Shown here: one piece after another, positions 1 to 7,221 of the stretch
How positions within the stretch are numbered: position 1 is the stretch's first letter
Layout of the letters: each line of letters starts with the position of its first letter
NCBI GenBank assembly: GCA_021648585.1
Contig: JAKISM010000045.1
Location: forward strand, 1-14,662
Reading direction: 5' to 3'
DNA: 14,662 nt
Source: Devosiaceae bacterium
GTDB taxonomy: Bacteria > Pseudomonadota > Alphaproteobacteria > Rhizobiales > Devosiaceae
The notes under the pieces: generated by a model
The model's database searches: none
Seen by the model: only the letters and a program-made list of their open reading frames with translations
What the model was told of the DNA's origin: nothing
Program-made: the position numbers and the translations under genes

Positions 1-141
1 GAAATTATTGGACTAGGTAGCTATGGATTTACATTAACGGTGCTTTCGAGTGATACATTACCATGTGAACCAGATGAAGAAGACGAAGAAGAATCCGATT
101 TATTAGATAGTTGGACACCTCGTTTTGCACATGGGCGATAG
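1..141 (+). CDS. 3' end of an unidentified gene with an acidic C-terminal tail (partial)
   Basis: Frame 1 is open from the first base to a TAG at 139-141, giving the last 46 residues of a protein whose start lies outside the window. The visible end begins EIIGLGSYGFTLTVLSSD, runs through a strongly acidic stretch (PDEEDEEESD) and finishes with SWTPRFAHGR. I do not recognise the family. No cysteine cluster, membrane segment or enzymatic motif is visible in this fragment. It precedes the HTH gene and the restriction cargo by about 155 bases of AT-rich DNA (142-296) in which I see only the ribosome binding site of the next gene. It may be the last backbone gene before the cargo. The reading frame is plausible because it is uninterrupted and has a compositional bias typical of a C-terminal tail, but it is short. 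Confidence 0.5.
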   Translation, partial: EIIGLGSYGFTLTVLSSDTLPCEPDEEDEEESDLLDSWTPRFAHGR

Positions 142-296
142 GAACTATGTAATTTCATCGTATTGTTTCCCAAAGTTTACTATAAAATAAGAGGTATATT
201 AAATATTGGGGGTATTACCGTAACATTAAACTGTTTGATTGTTCACTCTATTTCTACTAGCTTCAATTTATATATCCTATAAAGGACATTATTATT

Positions 297-449
297 ATGA
301 CTAAAGATGAAATGATGACAATCAAGAAATTAGCAGAATATCTAAAAATTGCTGAAAAAACAGCTTACTGCTTTGCTGCAGAAGGTAAAGTGCCTGGATT
401 TAAGGTTGGAAGTGCTTGGAGGTTTAGGAAAAGCGAAATAGATCGTTAG
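297..449 (+). CDS. Small excisionase-type helix-turn-helix protein, shortened by an in-frame TAG
   Basis: A 50-residue protein starts at ATG 297 behind AAGGAC (282-287). It has the usual build of excisionase/MerR-type DNA-binding domains: an HTH (MTIKKLAEYLKIAEKTAY, about residues 7-24), then KVPGFKVGSAWRFRKSEIDR, the wing and its closing basic helix. In this family the last segment normally reads DRWI followed by a short tail. Here the codon after DR is TAG (447-449), and reading on in the same frame gives ISEQELKNSNN and a TAA at 483-485, so a single TGG-to-TAG change would explain the truncation. The product may still fold, since only about 12 residues are lost. Alternatively the gene is decaying. 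It sits just upstream of the methyltransferase genes and could once have controlled them (as restriction C proteins do), or be an unrelated element gene. Start and frame are fairly sure; function is inferred from the fold only. Confidence 0.6.
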   Translation: MTKDEMMTIKKLAEYLKIAEKTAYCFAAEGKVPGFKVGSAWRFRKSEIDR

Positions 450-515
450 ATAAGTGAACAAGAATTAAAAAATAGTAATAACTAAAAAAGAGAACCTAAT
501 AAACGGTATTTAATC

Positions 516-1499
516 ATGGTATTAAATCTAGCAATAAAAGAGCGAAAAGAAATAAAGCCAGAAGTAAATAGCTGCAAGACAAATAATTTTGTTAAGTCTC
601 CCCTAAATTACATAGGCGGGAAATATAAAATATTAGATCAAATAATACCATTATTTCCTAATGAAATTAATTGTTTCGTGGATTTATTTGCTGGTGGTTG
701 TAATGTTGGCATTAATGTTGATGCTCAAGAAATTATTTTTAATGACAATTTAATTTACCTTGTTGATTTGTATCGCACCCTCCAGAATAAAGAATTACTA
801 TCAATACTAAAGCATATACATACTCAGATAAATAAGTTCGACCTATCAAAAGAAAATGAAGCTGGCTATAAGCGTTTCCGTTTACATTATAATAGCACTC
901 AAAATCCTTTAGACTTGTTAGTTTTAGTTGCTTACTCTTTCAATCATCAAATTAGATTTAACAATAGCCATGAATTTAATAATCCATTTGGCAGAAATAG
1001 AAGTAGTTATAATCAAAATACTGAACGAAATCTTATTAGTTTTATCAATGCAGTAAAATCTAAAAATGTAGAATTTCAGTCACTTTCATTTGATGCGTTT
1101 AATTTTAATTCATTAGGAAAGTCTGATTTTATTTATTGTGACCCTCCATATCTCATTGCAACTGGAACATATAATGATGGAAAAAGAGGGTTTAAAGGCT
1201 GGTCTAAGAATGAAGAATTTAAACTTCTTGAGATGCTAGATTCTCTGAATTCCAAAGGTATTATGTTTGCATTATCTAATGTTCTTGAACATAAAGGAAA
1301 GAGTAATGATATTTTGAAAAGCTGGCTTAATAAAAACAAACAATATGCAACTAATTATATTCATAAAAACTATTCTAATTCAAATTATCAAACAATAGAT
1401 AGAAATAAAAGCTCTAGCACTGAAGTTTTGATTACAAATTATACCCCACCTCAAATAAATAACAAAAATTTACAACTAGTTTTTGACTACAAAAAATAA
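516..1499 (+). CDS. D12-class DNA adenine (N6) methyltransferase, first subunit of a type II restriction-modification system
   Basis: This 327-residue protein is a SAM-dependent N6-adenine DNA methyltransferase of the D12 (Dam/DpnM-like, alpha) class. Motif order supports this: the N-terminal PLNYIGGK (residues 29-36), the SAM-binding motif I FVDLFAGG (54-61) and the catalytic motif IV DPPY (209-212), followed by the ATGTYNDGKRGFKGW loop. Length is normal for the class. It is the first gene of a three-gene cluster; its stop is followed after 10 bases by the likely start of a second D12 methyltransferase, and a probable nuclease gene comes third. It would protect host DNA by methylating one strand of the recognition site. 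The ATG at 516 has only a weak upstream ribosome site, and the 28 residues before PLNYIGGK are not conserved-looking, so the start is less certain than the frame. The cluster is more AT-rich than the conjugation genes, which suggests recently acquired cargo. Confidence 0.9.
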   Translation: MVLNLAIKERKEIKPEVNSCKTNNFVKSPLNYIGGKYKILDQIIPLFPNEINCFVDLFAGGCNVGINVDAQEIIFNDNLIYLVDLYRTLQNKELLSILKHIHTQINKFDLSKENEAGYKRFRLHYNSTQNPLDLLVLVAYSFNHQIRFNNSHEFNNPFGRNRSSYNQNTERNLISFINAVKSKNVEFQSLSFDAFNFNSLGKSDFIYCDPPYLIATGTYNDGKRGFKGWSKNEEFKLLEMLDSLNSKGIMFALSNVLEHKGKSNDILKSWLNKNKQYATNYIHKNYSNSNYQTIDRNKSSSTEVLITNYTPPQINNKNLQLVFDYKK

Positions 1500-1509
1500 G
1501 GAAGTAAAT

Positions 1510-2580
1510 TTGCGTTTTATAGGAAATAAAGAAAATTTATTAGATATAATTTATTTTGAATTATCTTCTAGAAACATAAGTGGGGAAACATTTTTTGATT
1601 TTTTTTCAGGAACATCTAACGTAGGTAAATTTTTCAAAAAAAAGGGTTATCAAGTATTTTCATCTGACATTTTATATTTTTCGTATGTATTGCAAAGAGC
1701 CTACATTGAGAATAGTGAATCTGTTAATTTTGACCGCCTAATCAGGAAATATAAAATTAGTAATCCTAATACTCTATTTTCTACACCACTAGGTTTAGTT
1801 ATTGAATATCTAAATAATATAGAACCTATAAATGGATTTATATATAAAAATTACTCTCCCTTAGGCACAGCAACCCTTGATATACCAAGAATGTATTTTA
1901 GCGATGAAAATGCAAGGAAAATTGATGCAATAAGAGAAAGGATAGAATTTTGGAAGGAAGAAAATTTAATTACGCAGAATGAATATTATATACTTATAGC
2001 GTGTTTAATTGAAACAGTTCCCTTTTATGCTAATATATCTGGTGTTTATGCTGCATTTCATAAAAAATGGGATCCTAGAGCCAAAAAAAAGCTAGTTCTT
2101 AGAAGCATAGAATTGGTGTTAAGTGATAAGAGTCATAAATCATTCAATTGTAATTCGATTGACTTAATAGATGATATTGTTGCTGATATTGTTTATTTAG
2201 ATCCACCATATAATCAGAGACAATATGCACCCAATTATCATTTATTAGAAACAATAGCTAAATATGACTCCCCTGAAATCAGAGGTGTTACAGGAATGCG
2301 AAATTATGATAATCAAAAGTCTAATTTCTGCAATTCAACAAAAGCTCTCAAGGATCTGGATAAGATTGCTTCAGAGGCAAAATATAGATATCTAGTTCTT
2401 AGTTATAATAGCGAAGGAATTATGTCCCAAGAGGATATTCTTGCAATATTTCAGCGATATGGAAATGTTGAATTAGTAGAGTTTGATTATCGTCGCTATA
2501 AAAGTAACAGCAATGGATTAAGCAAGACAAAAAAAACAATTCAAGAGCAATTATATATTTTGGAGAAGTGCCATGGCTAA
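1510..2580 (+). CDS. Second D12-class DNA adenine methyltransferase of the same restriction-modification system
   Basis: From TTG 1510 this is a 356-residue adenine methyltransferase. It opens with RFIGNK (residues 2-7), as in M.FokI-type and related D12 enzymes, then motif I FFDFFSGTSNVG (28-39) and motif IV DPPYNQRQY (231-239) with the following APNYHLLETIA. I prefer TTG 1510 because AAGGAAG (1498-1504) sits 5 bases upstream and the protein then begins MRFIGNK, the normal family start. An upstream TTG at 1483 would add nine residues but lacks a good ribosome site. The Shine-Dalgarno overlaps the stop of the previous gene (TAAGGAAG), so the two are probably translationally coupled. Two different adenine methyltransferases in one system usually means each modifies one strand of an asymmetric site. 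The end overlaps the nuclease gene by 8 bases. Confidence 0.9.
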   Translation: MRFIGNKENLLDIIYFELSSRNISGETFFDFFSGTSNVGKFFKKKGYQVFSSDILYFSYVLQRAYIENSESVNFDRLIRKYKISNPNTLFSTPLGLVIEYLNNIEPINGFIYKNYSPLGTATLDIPRMYFSDENARKIDAIRERIEFWKEENLITQNEYYILIACLIETVPFYANISGVYAAFHKKWDPRAKKKLVLRSIELVLSDKSHKSFNCNSIDLIDDIVADIVYLDPPYNQRQYAPNYHLLETIAKYDSPEIRGVTGMRNYDNQKSNFCNSTKALKDLDKIASEAKYRYLVLSYNSEGIMSQEDILAIFQRYGNVELVEFDYRRYKSNSNGLSKTKKTIQEQLYILEKCHG

Positions 2581-3970
2581 AAATTTATGGATACTAACAG
2601 AGGAAAGACCAAAAGCAGATATTATTGGTATAATATTTCAACGCTTTGCTGAAGACTATAAATCGGCGTGCTTTATCGATAATATACGCATTTTACCAGT
2701 TTTGAATAATGATGGAATATTTACTTTCACTTACGAAGTGAAAGGACTTGATTCCAAAATAGTTGATAATGTTTATTTGAAAATTGTTAGTGGCAATTCA
2801 AGTTTTGTAGACTTTCTTATTTTTTATCAAGAACATCAACCGTCAGAATGCGATGTGCCTATTTATGCAATAGAAGAAACAAAAACAGACGATTCTGAAA
2901 GCAGAAATACGGGCGTTTTTCAAAGAGCTACAAAATTTGTTTATATTGAATATTACTATCCAAAAATTAAAAAGATAATGCTTTATAACCTTCAAATAAA
3001 GCAGAAGGAAGCAGCAACAGATACTAATATATTTGGGACAAGATGCCTTTTAGCATTAGGCGTAGAAATAATGGGAAAGCATCAAGACAGCTCCATTATG
3101 AAGCCATTTAACTCTGTAGATGAGATAATAGAATTTAAGAATAGTATGCGCAAACCTCCTAAAGGAAATGTTCCTATTAATTTAAAAAAATCTGAAGATA
3201 AGATTCAAATTTCTGGAAGACTATGGAAATCAGGAAGTTTAGCACATGATCCCAATATTGGTGCGTTGAGTCTAATATCTGCAACTTTAAGAGCATTAGG
3301 CTGGAATAAAAAAATAGAAATTACATTGCATGAATTAAGTCAAAATCAAATAAAGCCTAAGAATAAATTCATCAAAATTGCAAACAGATTTGAAATATCA
3401 TTAGAAGGGCTCAATATTCCCATTTCAACTGAAAGAAAAGATTACTGGCACTATGAAGTAAATAGTGAAAAGTTAGGAACAATTTTTATACATATCGTTG
3501 TTGAGAATTTCTCTAAAGGAATGTCTGTTTATGAAAACCATGCTGGCTGTGAAAGAGGGTATTTTATTACAAGTAAAGGAGAACATTTAGTTGTTCAAAA
3601 ATATATAGATAAAGCTGCTTATAAAGCTGGAGATAAAAAACAAATTATTCATATACCAGACCTCGTTATAATTGATTTTAGCCGTGCAAAAATTATTAAC
3701 ATAGAAGGTAAACAATATAGAACTATGCTTCAAGGCATAAAGGATTTAGATAACTTTGATGCTTTTGAGAAGTTTTATGTAAAGAAACATTACCCAGACT
3801 ATAAAATAATTAGAACGGTAGTTTTATATGGAGGAACACAAACAGAAATTGAAAAAATAGAAGTAAGTTTTCTGTTGAATAAAAATGGAGACCTTATAAT
3901 TAGTTGTAGCGCTCCAGAGATATTCAAAGAATCTATAAGTAATCTTAAAGATTATTGGCATGTCAACTAA
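2573..3970 (+). CDS. Probable type II (type IIS-like) restriction endonuclease
   Basis: A 465-residue protein starts at ATG 2573 behind GGAGAAG, overlapping the second methyltransferase by 8 bases. I do not recognise the family by name. Its place after two methyltransferases makes it the likely endonuclease. A candidate PD-(D/E)XK core is visible: FVD with D80 as first acid, a beta strand (FLIFYQ), then IYAIEETK with E102 and K104 giving the E-x-K part, and the following helix with Q117 and R118 (GVFQRATKF). There are no transmembrane segments. A C-terminal half of about 330 residues without recognisable motifs could hold the DNA-recognition domain, as in type IIS enzymes. Role: cuts unmodified incoming DNA; partner methyltransferases protect the host. 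No convincing terminator follows the stop. The nuclease assignment rests mainly on context, with the motif as weak support. Confidence 0.65.
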   Translation: MAKNLWILTEERPKADIIGIIFQRFAEDYKSACFIDNIRILPVLNNDGIFTFTYEVKGLDSKIVDNVYLKIVSGNSSFVDFLIFYQEHQPSECDVPIYAIEETKTDDSESRNTGVFQRATKFVYIEYYYPKIKKIMLYNLQIKQKEAATDTNIFGTRCLLALGVEIMGKHQDSSIMKPFNSVDEIIEFKNSMRKPPKGNVPINLKKSEDKIQISGRLWKSGSLAHDPNIGALSLISATLRALGWNKKIEITLHELSQNQIKPKNKFIKIANRFEISLEGLNIPISTERKDYWHYEVNSEKLGTIFIHIVVENFSKGMSVYENHAGCERGYFITSKGEHLVVQKYIDKAAYKAGDKKQIIHIPDLVIIDFSRAKIINIEGKQYRTMLQGIKDLDNFDAFEKFYVKKHYPDYKIIRTVVLYGGTQTEIEKIEVSFLLNKNGDLIISCSAPEIFKESISNLKDYWHVN

Positions 3971-4201
3971 GACATCCTTACTATAACCCCAATTCGCTTC
4001 GCTGAAATCAACTCTTGCAATCTTCTTCTACTGGCACATGCCCAGCATAGCTGTTCAACGGGCTATCGTGAACAAAACCACTTCTGTTTTTGCCGTTCGG
4101 CTTCTATCCCTTGTGCTGCCCAAAGGTTTACTTTGGGAAATTGACTTATGACAATAGGTCAAAGGCTTATTAGATTGTTTGTTTTCCCCTAGCGGCTGGT
4201 G

Positions 4202-4340
4202 GGCGGTTGGCCTTTTTAGCCATGAGCGGGTGCGCCGCAACCACTTTGGCTTTTAGTTACGTCTAAGTTAAATAAGTTCTCCTACCAAAGAAGTTGCGCC
4301 GCACCCTGAAAGCTCATGGCTTAACGGCCTTTTCACCGCC
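4202..4340. repeat. Large imperfect inverted repeat upstream of ardA (candidate single-strand promoter)
   Basis: Nested complementary arms span about 139 nt. From outside to inside: GGCGGT 4202-4207 with ACCGCC 4335-4340; GGCC 4209-4212 with 4326-4329; AGCCATGAGC 4218-4227 with GCTCATGGCT 4312-4321 (perfect 10 bp); GGGTGCGCCGCAAC 4228-4241 with GTTGCGCCGCACCC 4293-4306 (one C-C mismatch); and CTTTGG 4244-4249 with CCAAAG 4285-4290. The loop is about 35 nt (4250-4284) and there is a 5-nt bulge (4307-4311) on the right arm. When single-stranded, this would fold into one long stem ending about 45 nt before the ardA start. Size, mismatches and position recall F-plasmid Frpo/ssi elements, which let RNA polymerase transcribe leading-region genes from transferred single-stranded DNA. 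No proven promoter boxes are claimed. Confidence 0.75.
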
Positions 4341-4356
4341 CCCCATCCTTGGGGGG
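4339..4356 (+). promoter_or_regulatory. C6/G6 hairpin in the ardA 5' leader
   Basis: Six C (4339-4344), a six-base loop ATCCTT, and six G (4351-4356) form a strong hairpin 28 bases before the ardA start and 14 bases before its Shine-Dalgarno. Beyond the G run come AAAA and CGG, which can pair with the CCG before the C run across a bulge. No U-run follows (AAAACGG), so it is not an intrinsic terminator on this strand. It could stabilise the leader or modulate translation of ardA. It directly abuts the larger inverted repeat and may be part of the same folded element. Confidence 0.5.
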
Positions 4357-4384
4357 AAAACGGTTTAGAAAAGGAGAAAAGGCA

Positions 4385-4936
4385 ATGCCAGAACTTAACG
4401 AACAGATAGAAACTTATAATTCAACAATCCTTGAGCCAAGAATATATGTTGCTTGTTTAGCGGCTTATAATAATGGCTATCTGCACGGAAAATGGATTAG
4501 TGCCACCCAAGATGAAAGCCAAATTCATAAAGAAATTTTACAAATGTTAGAGCAATCCCCTATTTCAAATGCAGAGGAATGGGCAATTCATGATTATGAA
4601 GGTTTTGAAGGGGCTGAATTGTTTGAATATTCAAGCATTGAAAATGTCGTTGCTTTTGTGGAATTTATCAACGAACACGGACAGCTTGGCGGCGAACTTC
4701 TTAATCATTTTAATAATAATATTGATGATGCAAATAATGCGCTTGAAAATCATGCAGGGGAATATAAAAGCCTTGCGGATTTTGCTCAAGAATTAACCGA
4801 GCAAAGCACCAAAATCCCGCAAAACCTAGCCTATTATATTGACTATGAAGCAATGGCAAAAGACATGCAAATGAGTGGCGATGTGTTCACTATCGAACTT
4901 AGCTTCGAGCAATCTCACGTATTTTGGGCGCATTAA
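4385..4936 (+). CDS. ardA: ArdA antirestriction protein (DNA mimic)
   Basis: A 183-residue, strongly acidic protein matching the ArdA family: PRIYVACLAAYNNGYLHGKW near the N-terminus, then EEWAIHDYEGFEG in the middle, and a C-terminal YIDYEAMAKDMQMSGDVFTIEL block. ArdA dimers mimic bent B-DNA and inhibit type I restriction enzymes, protecting conjugating DNA on entry into a new host. I place the start at ATG 4385, 8 bases after AAGGAG (4371-4376); an upstream TTG at 4349 would add 12 basic residues lying inside the leader hairpin and is unlikely. The length is normal for the family. The gene has its own terminator overlapping its stop codon and sits directly behind a large hairpin, so it appears independently expressed. 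Its nearness to the cargo restriction-modification genes is notable, although ArdA classically targets type I rather than type II enzymes. Confidence 0.93.
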   Translation: MPELNEQIETYNSTILEPRIYVACLAAYNNGYLHGKWISATQDESQIHKEILQMLEQSPISNAEEWAIHDYEGFEGAELFEYSSIENVVAFVEFINEHGQLGGELLNHFNNNIDDANNALENHAGEYKSLADFAQELTEQSTKIPQNLAYYIDYEAMAKDMQMSGDVFTIELSFEQSHVFWAH

Positions 4937-4955
4937 ATTTAATGCGCTTTATTTT
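4928..4955 (+). terminator. Rho-independent terminator of ardA
   Basis: A perfect 20-base palindrome, GCGCATTAAATTTAATGCGC (4928-4947), is followed by TTTATTTTTCT. The ardA stop codon TAA (4934-4936) lies inside the left arm. The stem-plus-U-run arrangement is a standard intrinsic terminator and separates ardA from parB, whose start is about 40 bases further on. Confidence 0.8.
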
Positions 4956-4993
4956 TCTAACTACTCAAGACAACTCAGAAAAAGGACAGAACA

Positions 4994-6688
4994 ATGGAAC
5001 TTGCACATATCCCACTAAACAGATTAAAAATCTCAGCGCAAAATATGCGTCACTCGCAAAAGAAACCAGATATATCTGATATTTTGCCAAGCATTAGAGA
5101 AAGAGGCATTCAACAGCCTTTGCTTGTAAGAAAACACGGCAAAAATTATGAAATAATCGCAGGTAGAAGAAGATATTTCTCACTAAAAGAACTAGAGAAA
5201 AAACATAAAATAAGCGAGCCAGTGCCATGCGCAATTATGAAATCTGGTGATGATGCAACAGCTTTAGAGGCTTCACTTATTGAAAATATTGCACGTTGTG
5301 ACCCCGATGAAATGACACGCTTTGAAACTTTTTCTTTGCTTGTAAAAAAGGGTAAAACTGCAAAAGATATTGCCTTAACTTTTGGGGTAAGTGAACTAAT
5401 GGTTAAACGCTCGCTTGCGCTTGGCAATCTTATTCCTGCAATTCGAGAGGCTTATCGCAATGAAGATATAAGCGCAAAAACTATTCGCTTATTAACATTA
5501 GCAAATCAAAAACAACAAAAAGAATGGTTTGGATTATTTAATGATCCAGAAGAACAAGAGCCAAGTTCATGGCAGTTAAAGCAATGGCTTTTTGGTGGTG
5601 ACATTAAAACCAGTTGCGCCCTTTTTCCTCTTAGTGATTACAAAGGAGAAATTATCGCCGATCTTTTTGGCGAGGAAGGATATTTTGATGATGTTGAAAA
5701 GTTTTGGAAACTTCAAAACCAAGCCATTGCAAAAAAGCGTGATGAGTTAATAAAAGATGGTTGGAGCGAAGTTGTAATTTTTGATGTTGGCAAGCATTTT
5801 TCTAATTGGGATTATGTAGAAACGTCAAAAGAAGATGGAGGGCATGTTTATATTTGCACATCAGCAAATGGTGAGGTTAATTTATATGAGGGTTTTATAA
5901 CAGATAAAGAATTTAGAACCCGAGCAAAAGCATCATTACAGATAACAAATAATATTGAAGTGCAATCACGCCCAGAACTAACCAAAGCGGCACAAAATTA
6001 TATAATTTTACACCGTCATGGGGCTGTTCGCACTGCTCTATTAAAACAGGAAAATATAGCCCTGCGCTTAATGGTTGCACATGTTATTGCTGGCTCGCAT
6101 AATTGGAATATTAAAGCTGACCCCCAACGAGCCGATAAAGAAAGCATTGCGAAAAGCATTTCTCAATCTAAATCTCAAACTGCTTTTAATGAAGAGAGAA
6201 AGGAGATTTTGAAACTATTAAAATTACCAAAACATAGTAATTTTATCACGCAAGCACATGCAGATGAAGAAAGCACTTTGGAAATTTTCATCATGTTGTT
6301 GGAACTATCTGATAAAGATGTAATGAGAATACTAACATTTGTTATGGCTGAAACCTTGCAGGCTGGAACTTGTATTATTGAAACGCTTGGCAATAGATTA
6401 TCGCCTAATATGAATGATTGTTGGCAAGTAGATGATATATTCCTTATTCTTTTACGAGATAAAGGAGCAATAAACGCTATGCTAGAACATATTGGCGGCA
6501 AGCAAGTTGCTGATGCAAATATTAGTGCAACTGCAAAGGTTCAAAAGAAAATCATATCAGATTTTATATCTGGTGATGGACGCAAAAAAGCAGAAAATTG
6601 GTTGCCTCATTATATGGAATTTCCTTTTAAGGCATATACAAAAGCTGGAGCAGGGCAAGTTTCATTAAATGCTAAAATGGCTAAATAG
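4994..6688 (+). CDS. parB: ParB/RepB-family protein, long ICE type
   Basis: A 564-residue protein with an N-terminal ParB domain: GIQQPLLVRKHGKNYEIIAG (38-57) and the CTP/DNA-binding GRRR box (57-60), then the ENIAR box (97-101), followed by an HTH of the KorB/Spo0J type (about 122-143, AKDIALTFGVSELMVKRSLA). The remaining ~400 residues have no motif I can name; such long C-terminal extensions are usual for ParB-like proteins encoded on alphaproteobacterial ICEs and plasmids. Start ATG 4994 follows AAAGGAC. Likely role: binds specific sites on the element, in stability or regulation. No parA gene is found in this window, so a classic ParAB partition pair is not shown. It is transcribed separately, between the ardA terminator and its own terminator. 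Confidence 0.9.
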   Translation: MELAHIPLNRLKISAQNMRHSQKKPDISDILPSIRERGIQQPLLVRKHGKNYEIIAGRRRYFSLKELEKKHKISEPVPCAIMKSGDDATALEASLIENIARCDPDEMTRFETFSLLVKKGKTAKDIALTFGVSELMVKRSLALGNLIPAIREAYRNEDISAKTIRLLTLANQKQQKEWFGLFNDPEEQEPSSWQLKQWLFGGDIKTSCALFPLSDYKGEIIADLFGEEGYFDDVEKFWKLQNQAIAKKRDELIKDGWSEVVIFDVGKHFSNWDYVETSKEDGGHVYICTSANGEVNLYEGFITDKEFRTRAKASLQITNNIEVQSRPELTKAAQNYIILHRHGAVRTALLKQENIALRLMVAHVIAGSHNWNIKADPQRADKESIAKSISQSKSQTAFNEERKEILKLLKLPKHSNFITQAHADEESTLEIFIMLLELSDKDVMRILTFVMAETLQAGTCIIETLGNRLSPNMNDCWQVDDIFLILLRDKGAINAMLEHIGGKQVADANISATAKVQKKIISDFISGDGRKKAENWLPHYMEFPFKAYTKAGAGQVSLNAKMAK

Positions 6689-6707
6689 CTTTAATCACAT
6701 AATCAAT

Positions 6708-6745
6708 TATGACCTTCTTTAATTTAGGAGGTCATAGTTTTTCTT
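6708..6745 (+). terminator. Rho-independent terminator of parB
   Basis: TATGACCT (6708-6715) pairs perfectly with AGGTCATA (6729-6736) across a 13-base loop and is followed by G and a T run (TTTTTCTT, 6738-6745). It lies 20 bases after the parB stop and ends that transcript. Confidence 0.8.
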
Positions 6746-6992
6746 ATCAATAATGATGCAAAATGAAAAATATTGGAGCAATTTCATTTGCTACTACCCA
6801 AAGATAACCACCAATTAATCTTTCATAAATCACAAATATTCAAAAATCAGATTTTGAATAGTTTTTATGGCTATGAATTATGTTTCCTTTCAAACTCGTA
6901 TTTTAGAAACACCTAAATCCAAGCTAATTTTCGTTAAAAAAGCCAAATATTTCTGCCATTATTACCCTTCCATATTCTAATAGAAAAAGACA
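6746..6992. other. AT-rich intergenic stretch without a supported gene
   Basis: Between the parB terminator and the large inverted repeat I find no supported gene. One further weak hairpin is visible: ATTCAAAA/TTTTGAAT with a bulged A, 6838-6859, followed by AGTTTTTATG, which could be a second AT-rich terminator. A 14-codon and a 37-codon ORF are present but lack ribosome binding sites. Confidence 0.5.
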
Positions 6993-7190
6993 ATTATCGA
7001 CCTGCTTTGCTTAAAATACCTATGACAGGTCTCTAGCATTATAAAGCACTAATTTTCACTTTTTGGCTCGCCGCTTTGCGGTTCTTAAAAGAACAAAAAA
7101 GAGAAAATTAGCCCTCAAGCACTTGGCATAGAGCCAAGCGTTACAATGCTAGATACCTGTCCTAACGGTTAGCTACAGCAGGGCGATAAT
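6993..7190. repeat. Large imperfect inverted repeat with internal hairpins upstream of the DUF736 gene
   Basis: The outer arms are ATTATCGACCTGC (6993-7005) and GCAGGGCGATAAT (7178-7190), 12 of 13 paired. The next arms, 7024-7044 and 7141-7161, are 21 bases each and pair at 19 positions. Inside lie CTAATTTTC (7049-7057) with GAAAATTAG (7102-7110), continued by CTTTTTG with CAAAAAAG; then CCGC-TTT-GCGG (7071-7081), GTTCTT-AA-AAGAAC (7081-7094) and CTTGGC-ATAGA-GCCAAG (7122-7138). The whole element would fold as one long stem with a multibranched top when single-stranded. It ends 31 bases before the DUF736 start, the same position that the 4202-4340 element has relative to ardA. A leading-region single-strand promoter or a structured RNA are the two main readings. 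Confidence 0.75.
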
Positions 7191-7221
7191 CGCTTAGCTA
7201 TAAATAAATGGAGATAATAAA

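Larger units (their letters stand above)
3971..4384 (+). other. Non-coding, hairpin-rich, GC-richer region between the restriction cargo and ardA
   Basis: No gene is supported here: the only ORF is a 61-codon minus-strand frame with no ribosome site or recognisable product. Base composition shifts sharply towards GC compared with the AT-rich cargo on the left. The + strand carries a run of small hairpins: GGCA-CA-TGCC and CAGC-ATA-GCTG near 4033-4053, TGTTC/GAACA with an inner ACG/CGT (4052-4074), and CCCAAAG-GTTTA-CTTTGGG (4119-4137). They are followed by the large inverted repeat at 4202-4340 and a C6/G6 hairpin. Dense secondary structure directly in front of an antirestriction gene fits a single-strand-active regulatory or replication-initiation region of a conjugative element. 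That role is inferred; the structures themselves are directly readable. Confidence 0.6.

Noticed and set aside
4055..4240. A 61-codon minus-strand ORF in the hairpin-rich region before ardA
   Set aside because: No start signal, very basic low-complexity product, and its bases are explained by paired hairpin arms.
6763..6980. Two short ORFs after the parB terminator: 14 codons at 6763 (MKNIGAISFATTQR) and 37 codons at 6867-6980
   Set aside because: No ribosome binding site for either, no recognisable family, and the surrounding DNA is very AT-rich; chance is the better explanation.
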